From Lepidonotus clava (Eukaryota; Annelida; Polychaeta; Phyllodocida; Polynoidae): DNA of 64,000 nucleotides. The position numbers were made by a program, and so were the translations under genes. Location: assembly GCA_936440205.1 (NCBI GenBank), contig OW387139.1:36606378-36670377 (forward strand), written 5' to 3'. The notes under the pieces are model-generated. The model was not told the origin of the DNA, searched no databases, and saw only the letters and a list, made by a program, of their open reading frames with translations. Below are positions 25,601-40,600 of this stretch, piece by piece (the first letter of the stretch is position 1; every line of letters starts with the position of its first letter).

Positions 25601-28600
25601 AAGTGGTGGAGGAGATTCTGGATGCCCAACGTCCAGGATGTCCGCCCGAGTACTTCAACATTAAGATCCCCAAGGGCCACAGACTGTACGACAAGGAAGA
25701 CGAAGGAGGCAAGGAGATGCCGCTTCTTAGGTCGCGGTACGACATGAGGACAGGCCTCAGCCCCAACAATCCGCGACAACAGGTATAGGAGTGTTTTCTA
25801 AACAGAAATTCTGCGATTTCAATGTAAAATTTCGGCCAAAAACCCATTAAGGAGAACATTTCCAAAAAGTTTCAAAATCCTATATTCGCCACTGTCTTCC
25901 TAAATCTTTCTGTTAACAGGTTAATCTTTTTATGTTTTTTTATGCTCAACAAAGTACAACCCAATATGAGACAAACGTTTCCAAACAGCCTTTGGATTTA
26001 ATGGTATAGTAACTATGAACCCACCTAAGATCCAAACATAAGGAAAGCATACCAATACTAACACGAAATCCTCTTACATCTGGCAGAAAAACGAGACCTA
26101 ACTAATAGAATCACACTTCTTAGAATGACATGAACAATAATATAAAATCCTTCTACTTCTGTCAGATTAACGAGATCTCGGCCTTCATGGATGGCAGTTT
26201 GATGTATGGCCCCAACAAGGCGTGGACCGACGCCCTCAGGAGCTTCCACGACGGCCTCATGGCGGCCACCAACGACACTGCAGAGGACCCCAACTACCCA
26301 GGCTACTTCCCGGCCTTCAACAACATCCGACTGCCCTTCGCCAACCCGCCCCCACCCAGGGTGCACAAACTCAGACCCGTCAGGCGGTTCTTTAGTAAGT
26401 TTTTAGGACTGGTAATTTAATGATCAATATAATGGGCGCATATTATTTAGAGGCTTGCAGCAATTAGATGAGGGCTCGGGGGGGGGGGGGGGGGCTCGGG
26501 GGGGCTAGGGGGGCGGTTAGTTCACATCTTTCTAAGTTTGATACAGTTTGATTAAGCATAGACATACATAACACTTATATATCTCTATGGATTAAGATAA
26601 TATTGACTTTGAGATGATGCCGTTTCTAACTAAAGGACGTTTTCAATTATTCGATTTTACTCACGATTTCTAAAATCGCTAAACTGAATAAAAACTTATT
26701 ATAGACATAGTTAGAAATTATTCTAAATTATCTTTAAAATTGTCTATAGCAATTTCTGGTTCCCATCATAATATTTTCATATTTCTTCTTAAGCTGGAGA
26801 AATTACTCAATTATCGGTACTTAAAATCACCTAGTAGAATATATATAGGCTTTATGTTCCTGGTGTTAGTTAAATCTTATAATATATACTTATTACGTAC
26901 AATTCTATGTTAATATGAAGCCAACCCTTGTTTTGGAAACCTCTCTGATAGGGCCTAAGTATCATATCCCTTTCTTACTTATAACCAAACGGGTTGAAAG
27001 GGGAGAGGGCAATAAGAAGACGGCAGTTTCTATTGGTTATATTATTGTTTTTATAAAATTAACAGGGGATCGTCGCTTATTCAATGTAGAAATCCAAAAT
27101 AAAAAGTAAAAACACTGCTCAATCAAATGTATATAGGCCTATACCTATTTGTTCGTTTTTCTTGTCAACTCATTATATGGTACTAGGCCTAATGTAACAT
27201 CCGTTGGTATATTCATCAGTATTATTCTCTGTTTATCTGTTGTATAGAAATCGGAAACCCACGTGGAAACGAGAACCCTTTCCTGTTAGCATTCGGAGTC
27301 CTATGGTTCCGTTTCCACAACTTCAAAGCACGTCAAATCAAAGCCATACATCCGGAATTAAATGATGAGGAGATCTTTAATGAGGCCAGGAAGTGGACGA
27401 TAGCAGTACATCAGGTAAGAGGCGTCTTTGAGCCCATGTGAGTGTTCCCCTAGTATCTGGTTGGAACATGAATATATAACCAACTGGGGAGGGGGTCCGA
27501 AATGGGTTATTAATCCACGGTATAATATTATGTCAATGATATCAGTCTGATGGTAGGACCCGCAGGGCCACCCAAAGGCTGAAATACTCTGATATATCCT
27601 CTGACGTAAAATCTTTGCATAGCACTATGGGTAGAAATAATTGGGTCATAAGGTTTATTCCTACAGGGTCGTATTAGCTTCCAGCCTGGAATCTTTGATT
27701 GATATTTGATTAATCAAGTTCTAACATAGATAGTACACACAATCAGAACATGTGCATGTTTTCCTGGTTTTATTTAGTTTGTCTTTTCCCATTTCAATTC
27801 AGAAAATCGTCATGTACGACTGGTTGCCTGCATGGACCTCCGAAATGTTACCTGCATATAGTGGTAATTATTTTTCCACTGTGTACCTATTTAGAAGATT
27901 AGGTTATACTTTGTGTAACTAATCATAGAACCAGAGCCTATACTGTCCGTATCAGTGCGTAACTAATTATAGAATAAGGGCTATATAATCGTCCACACTG
28001 TGTATCTAATTAGGCTAAAGAATAATGTTTATCTTGTCTAAAAGTATTGCCTGCGAATAAAAACACACCTTACGCTCTGATTGTTGATTAATGGCCTACC
28101 AATCTATGTGATTACATTTTTTATGATCTATTGGCAGGATATAACCCAACTGTTCATCCGGGGATCGCCCATGTGTTCCAGTCTGCTGCTATGAGATTCG
28201 GCCACACCCTTGTGCCACCTGGCGTATTCAGAAGGTACCGACCTCTGTCTCTTGGTGGCTTAATATTCTTATAGAATAGATAATGAAATATCGAGCATTT
28301 GTTTATCATCCAGAGTTGATTTTGTCATATTGAAAATATAGGTTTGTATTTTTGCACATGCGTATATTATAGATTTGATGATTGATATGTAGCTGTTAAA
28401 GTTAAAAAAAACATGCCAAAAGAGTTTACCCTTGCAAGAATTACATTTTAAAGCCAGTTCTCTTTTCACAGGGATGCAAGTTGTAGATTTCGGATGACTA
28501 CAAAGCTGACAGGATTCGATAACAGACATGGATTACGTACTTGTAATGTGTATTGGACCGGAAGGGTAAGCACATTAATCATAGATAACTGATCTTCGAA

Positions 28601-31600
28601 AAGTCTAAAAGAAGTATTTATGAAAACATATCCAAAAAAAATATATGCTTGTCTTAACCGGATATGTACATTCTGACCTCCCATGAAGTTTCCAATTGCC
28701 ATGGCAACCATTTTACATTTTCGTTTTATGCAGCTTCATCAAATCTAACCCCCCCCCCCCCCCCACACACACACTTCTTTTTTTGGTTATAATGTATGTG
28801 AACATTCACGATAGAAGAAGGTGTGGATCAACCGTCCCCAAGTTATCAATTCATGGGCATGTTCATTTAGCAGCATAATACATGTAAGACTTGTCAGCAA
28901 TAACAAAAACCTTAAACTTTTTCTACATCTTTCTCTACACAGGAAGTACTTGAAGAGACCAATGATATCGAAGAACTTCTCATGGGCATGGCGTCCCAAG
29001 TTACCGAGAGAGAGGATAATATTATTACACCAGACTTAAGAGGTAATAATTATTTTCATTACCTGCACGCAGCCCTGCGTCTTGAGCCAAGAATGATGTT
29101 TCAGTTTTGTCACATTGCCGTATCTTATAATTAACGGCTACAATTTCAGCCGAAGTGTTATATGACTTTAATTTTCTGAATAATATGTAGGCCTATATGA
29201 TTTATCGTTTGATCTTTTCAACATTAAGCTTACGACAATTCATCTGTATACCTGTGTAATCTTTGTAAATCATAAATCCAAATGGTATTTATATTATTCA
29301 AGTTGACGAATTATCAATGAGGTAAATGGTCTATGAATAGCAAACTTTAGGGAATTATTGAGATGTAAAGGAAAGTACATTAAAAGATTGTTTCCGTGAT
29401 GTAAAATAGGCACAGTCTGTAGTTCATATTTGGCATTTTTAGGCATTTCCCTTGTACATAACCCTGTTCTTCAGCTTACGGGGTTCTATTTCTTGATGAA
29501 GAACTATTTCGAAAGAGAATGACTGAAATTACTTGTGGAGGGAAAAATGAAAACGTCTGTTAAAAATCTTCAGGCTTCGTCTTTGGTGCCCTGGAGTTTT
29601 CTCGACGTGATTTGATGGCTATCAACATTCAGAGAGCCCGCGACCACGGAATTCCGGACTACAACACTGTGAGGGAACACTACGGCCTGCCCAGGAGAAC
29701 TACGTTTGAAGAGATAAATCCAAACTTGGATCCAGCCGTAAGTACTGTGCCTTAATTTGTCACATCTCCATAAGCATGTATTTCACATAACGATGTTTAT
29801 GCTAGCGATTTTGTATTTGTTTGATTTTCTCCAAGAATATATCACGAACTCATACAACCTATATATCATTCAAAAGAGAATTTGAAGACCTTTCTAGAGA
29901 TATGTAACACATCTATATTTAATCTTTAAAATAGGCATGTTGAATATAGGCTTCATTCATAACGAGACTAGTGCATCTTGGCACACATAGATTCTTTCGG
30001 AAATTCCGGATCCTCCCCTGATAACGCCATATTGTACGGCGTTATTTTGTTTGTAGGTTATCGCCAACCTTAGCGCCGTGTATAATGGCGACATAGATAA
30101 GGTGGACCTGTGGCCGGGAGGCCTGCTGGAGACAACCGCGGACGGACCGGGCCCCACCTTCAGCGCCATCATCCTCGACCAGTTCCGGAGAGTCAGAGAC
30201 GGCGACAGGTTCTGGTTCGAGAACAGGCAGAATCAGTATGTATAATTTGAAGATTGACTTACTATTAAAGGGGGTTACACTGCGCAGAAATTGACCTTAG
30301 ATAAATCCTTTTTTTTTTTAAATCGAACGATTAAAGTAGGCCTACATTAATGGGAATGAAAAGTTCAGCTTTACAAAACTTTTACAATAGTCTTTCAGGT
30401 GAACTTTAAAGTTATGGAAAGGTATTATCATATCAATTATTACTACGTGTATTTCATTCAAACCCTAACCTTCGGATTTGCATATGAAATGAACACCATA
30501 TTTGACTATTATCTGCATTAAGTAAAGAGATTGTTTTTGTCTTAAACATGTTTTAAACACTGCATTAAAAAGTCTTTTTTTAATGATTCTGAAATGCCTT
30601 TCATTCACATTTCAGCTTATTCACGGATACGGAGATTCAGGAGATCATGGCATACACTCTTCGTGATGTTATCCTTGAAACAACGAATATACCAGCATCT
30701 GCTATCCAGCAGAATCCCTTCTTCTTTGCAAACGGTATGTTTTGTTTAACCTGTCTTATGCTTAAAGGAAAAGAAATTTGTGTTAACATATTTTCAAACC
30801 CAAATAACTGTAAATACGTTACATGCATGTTAGCCTAATTCAGGCTAAACAAAATATTTAAACCATGAAAACTAGCTTAGCATGATTTAAATCACATTAT
30901 CCATAAATAATTTTTACATTATTATCAAATAAAGTGTGTCCTTCAGCATATTAATATTGCTGTCATCTATTGCATAACCTGTAAGATTTATATCCTTTCA
31001 CTCATGATAATTATTGTACTCTAAAATTGATGGCTACATCAAAATATACATCTGTCAATTAAAAGCAATACTTCATATCTCATCCGTTTTATATAGGCCT
31101 AATCACAATGTGGGCAAAACCTGTGGTTTAATAAACGCGTAAAGCATGTAATCTGTATTGTTCTGTTTCAAGGTGACCCATGTCCCCAACCCTTCCAACT
31201 GACCCATCTGAACGAGTCCCACCTCGCGCCGTGCACGGACCCTAAAACCTTTGACTACTTCACCGGCAGTGCCGTTTCCTACATCCTCAGCTACCTAGCC
31301 ATCGGAGTTTTCTTTGTCCGTAAGTTGCCCTATAACAAATACCAAATGGGTTTTCTTATAGGTAGTCTTCGATGTAGTATATTGAGTTATATTAACATGT
31401 AGTGTTATGCCATTGGAGCTTTGCAATAATCCAAAATTGTAACTTTGTGCGCTTCAGGTTTGATAGAAAGAAGCTCAGATTAGTGGGTTGTCAGATTTTA
31501 TTATTCATCTTTACTTTTGGTTATTTTATCATACATTACTTGTAAGCAATGACTTTATGATGAGTAATGTAAAAATCGGACATCTGACCAATTAAAAATA

Positions 31601-34600
31601 TACAACTATTTTGAACAGAGGAAATTAAAGAGATATTGTTTGAATTTTCTGTTTTGACACTGTATATCTTTTAATGAATTTTCTAATGATACATTGTAGT
31701 TACGGTGATCCTGCTTTTGGTTTTGGCCAAATGGAACCAGCGTAGTCTGGAGAAACAGAGGGCGACCACCAGAGCCAAGAGTGTGAAAGGAGGCCGCCCG
31801 GGGACTGCAGGCGGTGACGTCACTCCAGGTAATTGAGGATGAACTTGCCAGTTCTGAATAGTATAGACCTTATCCAATAGTGTGGCGCCCTGCTAGCGTT
31901 ATAGTATAACTTATAGGCCCAATTCTCTGTTTGGGGATATGGAGTTCAGTGGGCTAGGGCTAAAGGTTTTGGGAGTTAACTGGGGGGTCTATGATAGAGT
32001 TCGCTGCATAGGTTCGTGGGAAAGGTGTATAGAGGTAAAATTATGATATTCAACTCTCAAAATCAACAACTGCGGTATAATCATGTTTGTAGAATGGCCC
32101 ATTGCAACGTTGGCGGTTAAAGGTCATTCAAGATTAATTGAAATAGTAAAATTTAATGATTTCAACCTGAAAGTAACTCATCTTATCATGAGCTGTTCAC
32201 TTACTCATGCATCACAAACGGCCACTATTGTATGAGTCTTGACCCTCCTATTCTAAAAGGGAGGAAGGCTAAGAAGGCTAGGAGTTCTAGGTTTAAGAAA
32301 AACCTTCATGTAAATAAGGGACGCAATCTCTTTAGAAAAAAATGCAAATAGTCTGCCTGGGAACATGTAGATAATTATGTAACGTTTTAGAACTTGTATG
32401 GAAATTATACCCTAAACCCCTCTTAAATCAACCTTGGCTTTGTCCATTAGAGCTACGTACATGCGCCTTGGACACACGAGTGTACATCGAACAAATATGC
32501 TTGTATTTTACCTGCGCGAATAACCTTCCGATGGCTGCAATAGCGCGTCTGAATAGCAATTGTTTTTTTATCATGCGCAAGTAATTTAGGAAGCTATCAC
32601 ATTTCTACTTCCTTCCCAAATACTTCCAGTTGCCAGTACGGTATATTATCGGCATGAGCATGTGCGAACATTCAAAGAGTTGTTTCAACCAAGAAAGGAG
32701 CACAAACGAAAAAGGAAAAAGTGTTCTCATTTGGGTAAATTGATTTAGCACAGTCGCATAATTGATCTAGCCTGTCCGGCACATACAGGACCTCCAAGGG
32801 TTTGAGTACCCAAGGTTAAGGGGCTGCTAATTTATGCTAGTGAGAATGAGAAAAGATAACACATAATATTATATCTAGATGTTTTGTACTACAGAAGAGG
32901 GAGGTATTGCACAGTGGCAAATTGGCCGTTTTTTCCTTATCGAAAAAGAGAATAGTTCGCGAAATCAACATGTGACGTGAGAGAATTTTTATAAATCCAC
33001 ATTGTAATTATGGAAACAGTGAAATTCATACTTTTTCCAGACGTGAGACATAATGATTTCTTCAGTTCAGTAGTTCAGTAGTTCAGTAGTTCAGTATTTA
33101 CTCTCCCACATATCCCTGGCGTATAATACTAAAGTCTCCTTTACGGTTTGGAGCCTTTCATCAAGTAAGTACGCATCTGTGGTTGGTTGGAGTGAATGAA
33201 GAGATTTCCAAAAATATGCATACCTACATCCCTATATTAACCAAATGCGCCCCGCCAACCAATGCGGTTAGGGATGGGTAAGCATTCAGGGAGGAAATGG
33301 GTACACAATCAATGGAAGGTTCCTGTATGTACTTCCGGTTTAAGCCAGTTCCCCGCTTCTTTGCCTGACTGTCTTTTACTACAAAATGACTTATCCATAG
33401 AAATAGGTTAATTGATGTAGTACAAGATAGTCATATATAGTTTTAAACTACTGCATGATGGCGATACGTTGCTGAGGGCCAATTTCACATTTAGCCTTTC
33501 TTATTTCAGCACCCTTAGTCATGCTATTGACCCTTGTCTCGTTGCGCTATGCATTGCCATCATTTCCCCTCTTAGGACATACCCAGTAGTTAAATTACCA
33601 AGCATGCGTCATAGTTCTATGCTTGTAGAAACTTTATGCAGAAATTCTTTTTAACTTCCTGCATCCAGTCCAGCTCTAAAGGGCAGAATTTATCGGGTTA
33701 TGTCAGCTGAATCATTGATTTCAAATGGCAGTGACTGCCATCTGAAATCAACTGAGTTGCATATAGAAATTAGGTCTGTTTTAGTTTTGATATCACTGTC
33801 TTTCGCAAAATGCAAATTATCGATTGACCCCAGTTACCGAGCGAATAAATATCATCTATTGAAGCTGAAGTAAGTTTCCTAATTGTCAAGATTGAAAAAG
33901 ATTGAAAGCCGTTGAAATATTGATTCTTCCATTGCTGTGTTGTCAATCCCATATGCAAACAGGAATGCATTCACACCTTGAAGCAATACTCTTTGGTGAT
34001 CCAGAATTTGCATCAAAGCCTCTTGGAACTATCGGCTTTTTTATTATGAGCCACAATCAACCTTCTAGCACCATGTCAACAACAGCTGTGAGGGCATTTT
34101 CGCTCAGCCTGTATTAAAAGCTCATCAATCTTTATGTTTGACGAACCCCACACTAATGATGTTTCAGCTTCGGAGTGGGTGGGCCGCAGGGATGGTGAGC
34201 GGGAGGTGCTGTTGAAGCTGGACATGAAGAAACACTTCATCCTGGTTCAGACTGACCGTGGGAAGCCCCTGAGGACCATTGACCTCAACATTCTGATGAG
34301 GACGGTCGAGCCGGAGACCGTCTCCACCGTGGCCTCGGTGGACAAGGGCGCCCGTCTCGTCCGCTTCAGGATCCCCAAGGAGTACGATCTGGTAGGTTAA
34401 AGTCATGTATGATACTGTTAAAAATTCTAAAGCTACTCTCTTTACATATCATTTTGCTTCTTTTTTTGTCCATAATTAGACGAATTCAGGTGCTAATTCG
34501 ATAGTTCTGTAATACCCTCTTATGGCTGCTATGGGTATGAATTCCTATACACAAGTTAGATTGTAGAGAGAATGGTTTGATACGCTGTGATTAATGTTCA

Positions 34601-37600
34601 TATATACATATTTGTTTGTGTGGTATTCCATGGTGAATATCCTGACTAATGATTGATATTGCTATGTAAACTATTTTCGTATTGAATACTTTCCAGATGT
34701 AGTTTCCTCTAGTACAATGAATGCAATACTCACCGTCAATCACCAACTGATTAGTTGTACAAATTGCCACCATTAATTGCCACATCAAAATGAGCGTATT
34801 GTTTGCTATACAATATATTGGTGAATAGGCAGACATTTAATAGTCCATTAGTAACCCCTATTTACATTTCTGCCATAGGTGTTGCGGTTCTCAGACACAC
34901 ACAGCAGAGACAACTTCATCCACAACCTGCACAAGTTCTTTAAGAGTCAGAACATCCGGGTGGCTGAGTCCACTCCTATGTCCGAGAAGCAGATCTTTGG
35001 CACCGCCAGAACCAAGGCCTCCCGCCAGAAACTACTCGAACGTTTCTTCCGTGTCACATTTGCCTATGTAAGAAATACTTCTTCTATTGTATGTAACCAA
35101 GTTTAGCAGTTATCTGCATTACGATAAAGGAAATAGTGGCTTTCTCCGTGAAAGTGAATCGTGCTATTGTAATAAGACATATAACATTTAATCTACATTC
35201 ATATCATTCCATATACTAGCTTAAGAGAGTTCTGGTGTCAAGAAGCAAAAATATAGATATCCTTGTTTGGCATGACATTCTCCAAATAGAACAGTAAAGC
35301 AATGTCCGCAGGATCAACAGAAAACAGCACATTGGAACACGGAATTGAAACGTGTCTTATAATACATCATATTTTATATAATTAAGATGTTCTTGAATAC
35401 CAACTCGATGTCCAAACACATCAATAGTCTTATTATGATATAAGGAATATTATTTCTAGAAAAACTGCCTTATTGATAACCATATCTCCCCTTCAGGCCT
35501 TTAAGTACGAGGACCCCGCCCAGCTGAAGCGGCTGAAGGTAGACGGTAAGGAGATGCACGACATCATCACCTGTGAGCTGACCAAGTACGAGTTCGCCGA
35601 CGCCCTGTCCCTTAAGGCCAACTCGGACTTCGTGACCAACATGTTCCAGTTGGTGGACAGGGACGGGAACGGTTATCTATCCTTCAGGGAGTTCCTCGAC
35701 GTCATCATCGTCTTCTCCAAAGGTGAGGCTGATAGCTGCTCGGAGCACAACTTTCCTGTCTTTTGTCTATTTCTTTTATCTTTTGCTGACATATAGAGCC
35801 TTGGTGATACGTAGTACCTAAAGTGTCCATGTTAGACATTGCAGCTATGAGTTTCAAAGTAGAATATTGCAGTGTTCCTTAGGACTAACACTAAACGGCT
35901 TATCGATATGCATGTATGTATAGGAGCATTTTGGTTCAAATATTTATAAAAATAAACAGATGAAGGAAAAACGTCAACGTATGCCACCAATTTGATAAAA
36001 CATTTCTACAGCCGAAAGCTTATCATAATAACACAGGTAACTATTTACATCTGAAACATCCCCACCTATCCGCGACTACGTTATGTTGTTGATTGGTAAC
36101 TTTAATTTTGTAATTCTGTATTGTAAATGTAAAGGAATATCTAAAGCAATATTATTGGCTGTTTCTTCTGTAGGTACTGGTGAGGACAAGGCCAGGCTTC
36201 TGTTTGACATGTACGATCTGGATCACAGCGGGAAACTGGACAAGGCCGAGTTCAAAACCATGTTGAGGTAAGTTAATTGAAAAACGATCTACATGTGAGA
36301 TGTCGCATACTGTCGTATCCTATTGCCATTGCAGATATTTATCAGGTTTCCGCCGGTACAAGTCGTTTTCCCTGCTTTGCTATAATGGCTAGATACAATC
36401 CTCCATGTAAGCTTTAGGATTACATAACACCATTCTTCAGAATTTTGATACAATTGATTAGATTATCGGTCCGAAACGCCAGGTGGCGTGACTGATGAGA
36501 GGTTGCTCTGCGCATGTGTTTGACACTAGGCTTTACGCATAGAGAACTCGAACTCAGGTTTAGTTGAATAGGTTAATTTTATTTATAACCCGTCGGCCCT
36601 TGATGAAGGGCTGGTAGGAATATATAGGGTATATATAATTATGGTATTTCATAAGGAAAAGGTATAAATGAATATATACAAGGGATAGGACTGCCGAATA
36701 TGTTAAAGTAGAATCGTTTGGAATAAAGGAAGCTAGTTAAAGGGGTGGAGAATCCACCGTCCCGGGCAGACCCCTCTGACCCCGGGAGGAATGAAATGAG
36801 TAGAAGCGACTACTGGGCAGCCCGCCACTGACCCCAGGTCACGGTCGCGTTGAATGGAATTGCTTACGGGCAGTCCCCACTGACCCCGAGCCGGAATAGG
36901 TAGAAGCGACCCCGGGCAGCCCCCACTGACCCCGGGTTGCAGTTCTGGTGAATTGGAATGATTGCGGGCAGCCCACCACTGACCCCGAATCGATGTTGGT
37001 GTTTACTCTGGCCCCACACGCAGCCCCCCGCTGATCTGCCGTTGGTGTCGGTATGCCATGATGGTTTGGTCAGGCAGCCCCCTACTGACCCCGACCTGTT
37101 GGTGACGTTAACGCTGATGGAAGATTAACCCCGATTAGGTATCCGCACTTGCTGATCCTTCACCTCAGTTTTTTGGGTAGTCCTCATTGACCTCAACGGG
37201 ATAAGTTTCAATTCAATTCAAGTTGCTTTATTGTAATGCACTTTTACAAGTATTTTTTACAAAGCATTATAAAAAAAAAACTACATACACAAAGGTAAAT
37301 AAAGAGAAAATGACTGCTTCTAGTGTCGCTACATGCTACTCAACAGTCTTTTGTACAAGAAGAAAGAGAAAAGATGGCAGTAGAACCTTCTTTACCTTGT
37401 AAGTAATATGGAAAAGTGGCTAAAATTGAAATGTGGTTTAAGGGTATTTTGTTTTCTTAGATTATAGCTCCCCATTTACCCGATAAACAATGGCCTCTGA
37501 AATGAAAGATTGAACAATTGAGGCTATTGGGGATTCAGTGGATTTCATAATATAGATAAATTGTTGTTGTCTGTCTAGAAGTGTAAAGGAAGGGGCATAG

Positions 37601-40600
37601 TTCGGAATGTCCTGCAGCAATTTACTCCTCTCTTTCTCATGTATAAGTAGAGTGGATAAGTAGAGCTATAAGTGGATAAGTAGAGCTACGACAGCCATGA
37701 TGAATTGGGCAGCCCCCACTGACCCCAATATGACGGACGGATTTCTGGTTGAGGTGATGGCTTGGGCAGCCCACACTGACCCCAAGCCTGGAGAATGTAT
37801 TCATAACTTAAGACTAAGTTGTGGCGACAAAGGGCCAATGTAGTAGTGGATGGGAAAGGGGAGGAAGGTGGGAATTTTGAATTCAAATAACCTACTCAGA
37901 TGTTCAAACTTGTCAGTTTAAAGATGGCTTCATGAATTGCTCACGAGATCTCGCCATCCGCGAGATCTCGCCATCCGCGAGATCTCGCCATCTGCGAGAG
38001 TAGGATTCTCGTCCTCCGAGCGTAAACATCTGCGAGGCTGCTCGCACACCCTTTTGAACATTGTGAATGGCACTCGTCTCCTAACGTCGTCTCGGAAAAT
38101 ATACGAAATTCGTCAGGATTCTTATGTGCGCTGGTGATTTGAGGTGGAATTTCTTGTGATCAAGGACCCACCTTGGATATTTCACGATCTGAAGTTGTGA
38201 TTTGTCCATTTGTAACGAAATCCTTGCTTTGCTTGGCTCGTTACTACAGAACTGTTCCCGCCATTGTGGCCAGTTCAAAATGGCGCCTATTATGTCTTCC
38301 TCAAATAAATCTGGGAAGAAAGACAATGAGAAGGAGAAAGAAAAGGATCGAGATAGACCTGACAGGCCGCAATCACCTCATCAGGATCCACCTGAATTAT
38401 CTAAACAAGGTAGTTCAGATGATTCACCAAGCCTTACAACAACGGACATTGGAAAAATTTGTGAATCCATTAACCTAGGATTTGAAAAATTTGCAAACAG
38501 GGTTGGAGATAAGCTGGATTCAGTTGGCAACAAAATCGGAAATACCATTAATGATATGTACGACAATCTGAAGGAAGATATCTCGGATCAACATGTGGTT
38601 CAAATGTAGGAAAATGACTCGTTTTCACAGCAGGAGGACTCCGACCAAGAGGATGTGGTAGCTGACAGGGGCCATGGTCCAACACACGATATTTCAGATT
38701 CAGAATCCACAAAATCTGGAACTAAGGATAGTTTCTTCAAGAAAATGAACAAACCAAGGTCTGTTGAGAAAGTGGGCGAACCAGTGAACGAGGATTTAAC
38801 AGAGGCAGTGGATCGTGATTTCAGCAAACCTATTTCAGAAACGGATTTTAAAACTTTTTCTAAAAAATATATCAGACCTGAGAATGTAGAATGGCTTAGG
38901 ACGCCTGATATTCCTTTCAATGTGTACCGACGTTTATCTAGTGATTTTAAAGGTACTGACAAACACTTGAAGTTTGTGCAGGAACAGCTGGAACCAGTGG
39001 CGATCTCTCTGACCTATGGCATCAACAAGATAGGTTCAGGGGATATTTCAGAGGGAATGGATATCCTGGCTGAAACTGTTGCTGGTTTTGGTTATATCTT
39101 CAAAAACGATCTCACAGAAAAAAGGAGATACCTCCTTAAGCCAAAACTTCCCGAGGATTTTAAGGTCTTAGTCACAGATAAGTGCCCATCTACCCCATCA
39201 AATCTTCTGGGGAACTTATCAGAAAACACCAAAAAAGTACAGGAAACGGAGAAGATTGCTTCCCAAATGGATAGGCAGTCTAAAACACGCAGCTCTAAAA
39301 AACAGGATAATAAGTCCAAGCCTTATGACAGAAATTCTTCAGGCAACAAACGTGGTTCTTTCTTTAAGAAGAACTACAGGAATGACTATTCCAAGAAAAA
39401 CTATGATCGCAAAGACTATTCTGAGAAAAGTCATAGCTCTTCTTCAGATCGTCAGAGTTTTCAGAGGCAAGGTCAGAAGAAATATGGGTGAGTTTCTGTC
39501 CTCGCGATCATGCTCCTTGCATCAAACCTCACCTCGATGAGTGGAAGAAAATCACTTCAGATCCCGTTGTGTTGGGAAATGTGAGTGGGGCTAGAATACA
39601 GTTTGATAATGTACCTGTCCAACCTGTAATTCCAAGGCCTTACAAATTCAATGAAGAGTTATCTTCTGTAGTAGACGAAGAAATTTTACAATTATTGCAT
39701 AAAGATGTAATTGTTAAGATTTTCGATATTTCTGACACCTACATTTCTAATGTGTTTCTTAGGCCTAAACCTAATGGGAAAGTCAGAATGATTATCAACC
39801 TCAGTGATTTAAATGAAAGTGTTTCTAAAGTTCACTTTAAAATGGATCATCTAGACGTTGCAGAAAACTTAATGTTTCCAAATGCTTGGTTAACCTCTAT
39901 TGATTTATCTGATGCATATTATACTATACCTGTCGCTGAAGTTGATCAAAAATTTCTTTGTTTCCAGTGGAAAGGAGAAATTTATAAATTTCAGAGACTT
40001 CCTTTTGGTTTGTCTCTGGCGCCCCGGATTTTTACAAAAACGTTAAAACCAGTTTATGCTACAGTTTATGCTACTTTTCTCATGAGCTCTTATTCCTGGG
40101 TTATAAACTTAACTCGAATGACATGTCAGTCTCTCCAACTCAGGAAAAGATTGATAAAATAAAGGGAAAAATCAGCAACGTTCTAAACAAAAGGAAATCA
40201 AAAATTAGAGAAGTGGCTTCACATTTAGGATCCCTGAACGATGTTTGTAAAGCTACAGAATATGGCTTAGCCTACACAAAAATTCTGGAAATAGAAAAGA
40301 TCAGAGCTCTTACTTTTGCAGGCAAAAAGCAATTCGAAGGTTTCATGCACATATCAAGCAAAGCCCGTGATGATTTGCTATGGTGGTTGGATAACCTAGA
40401 GGTTCAAAAGAAATTCATTCGTATTTCTCCTCCGCAGTTACAGTTAACCTGTGATGCTTCTAATCTCGGCTGGGGTGCTTGTGTTGATAAAATCAAAACA
40501 GGAGGTAGATGGTCCTTTGAAGAAGAAAACTTGCATATTAATGAGTTAGAACTGCTGGCTGTCCAAAACGGATTACAGTCACTTTGTAATGACTTACATG

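Noticed and set aside
33716-33750. microRNA precursor
   Set aside because: The stem is only about 15 bp with a 3-base loop, too small for Drosha/Dicer processing.
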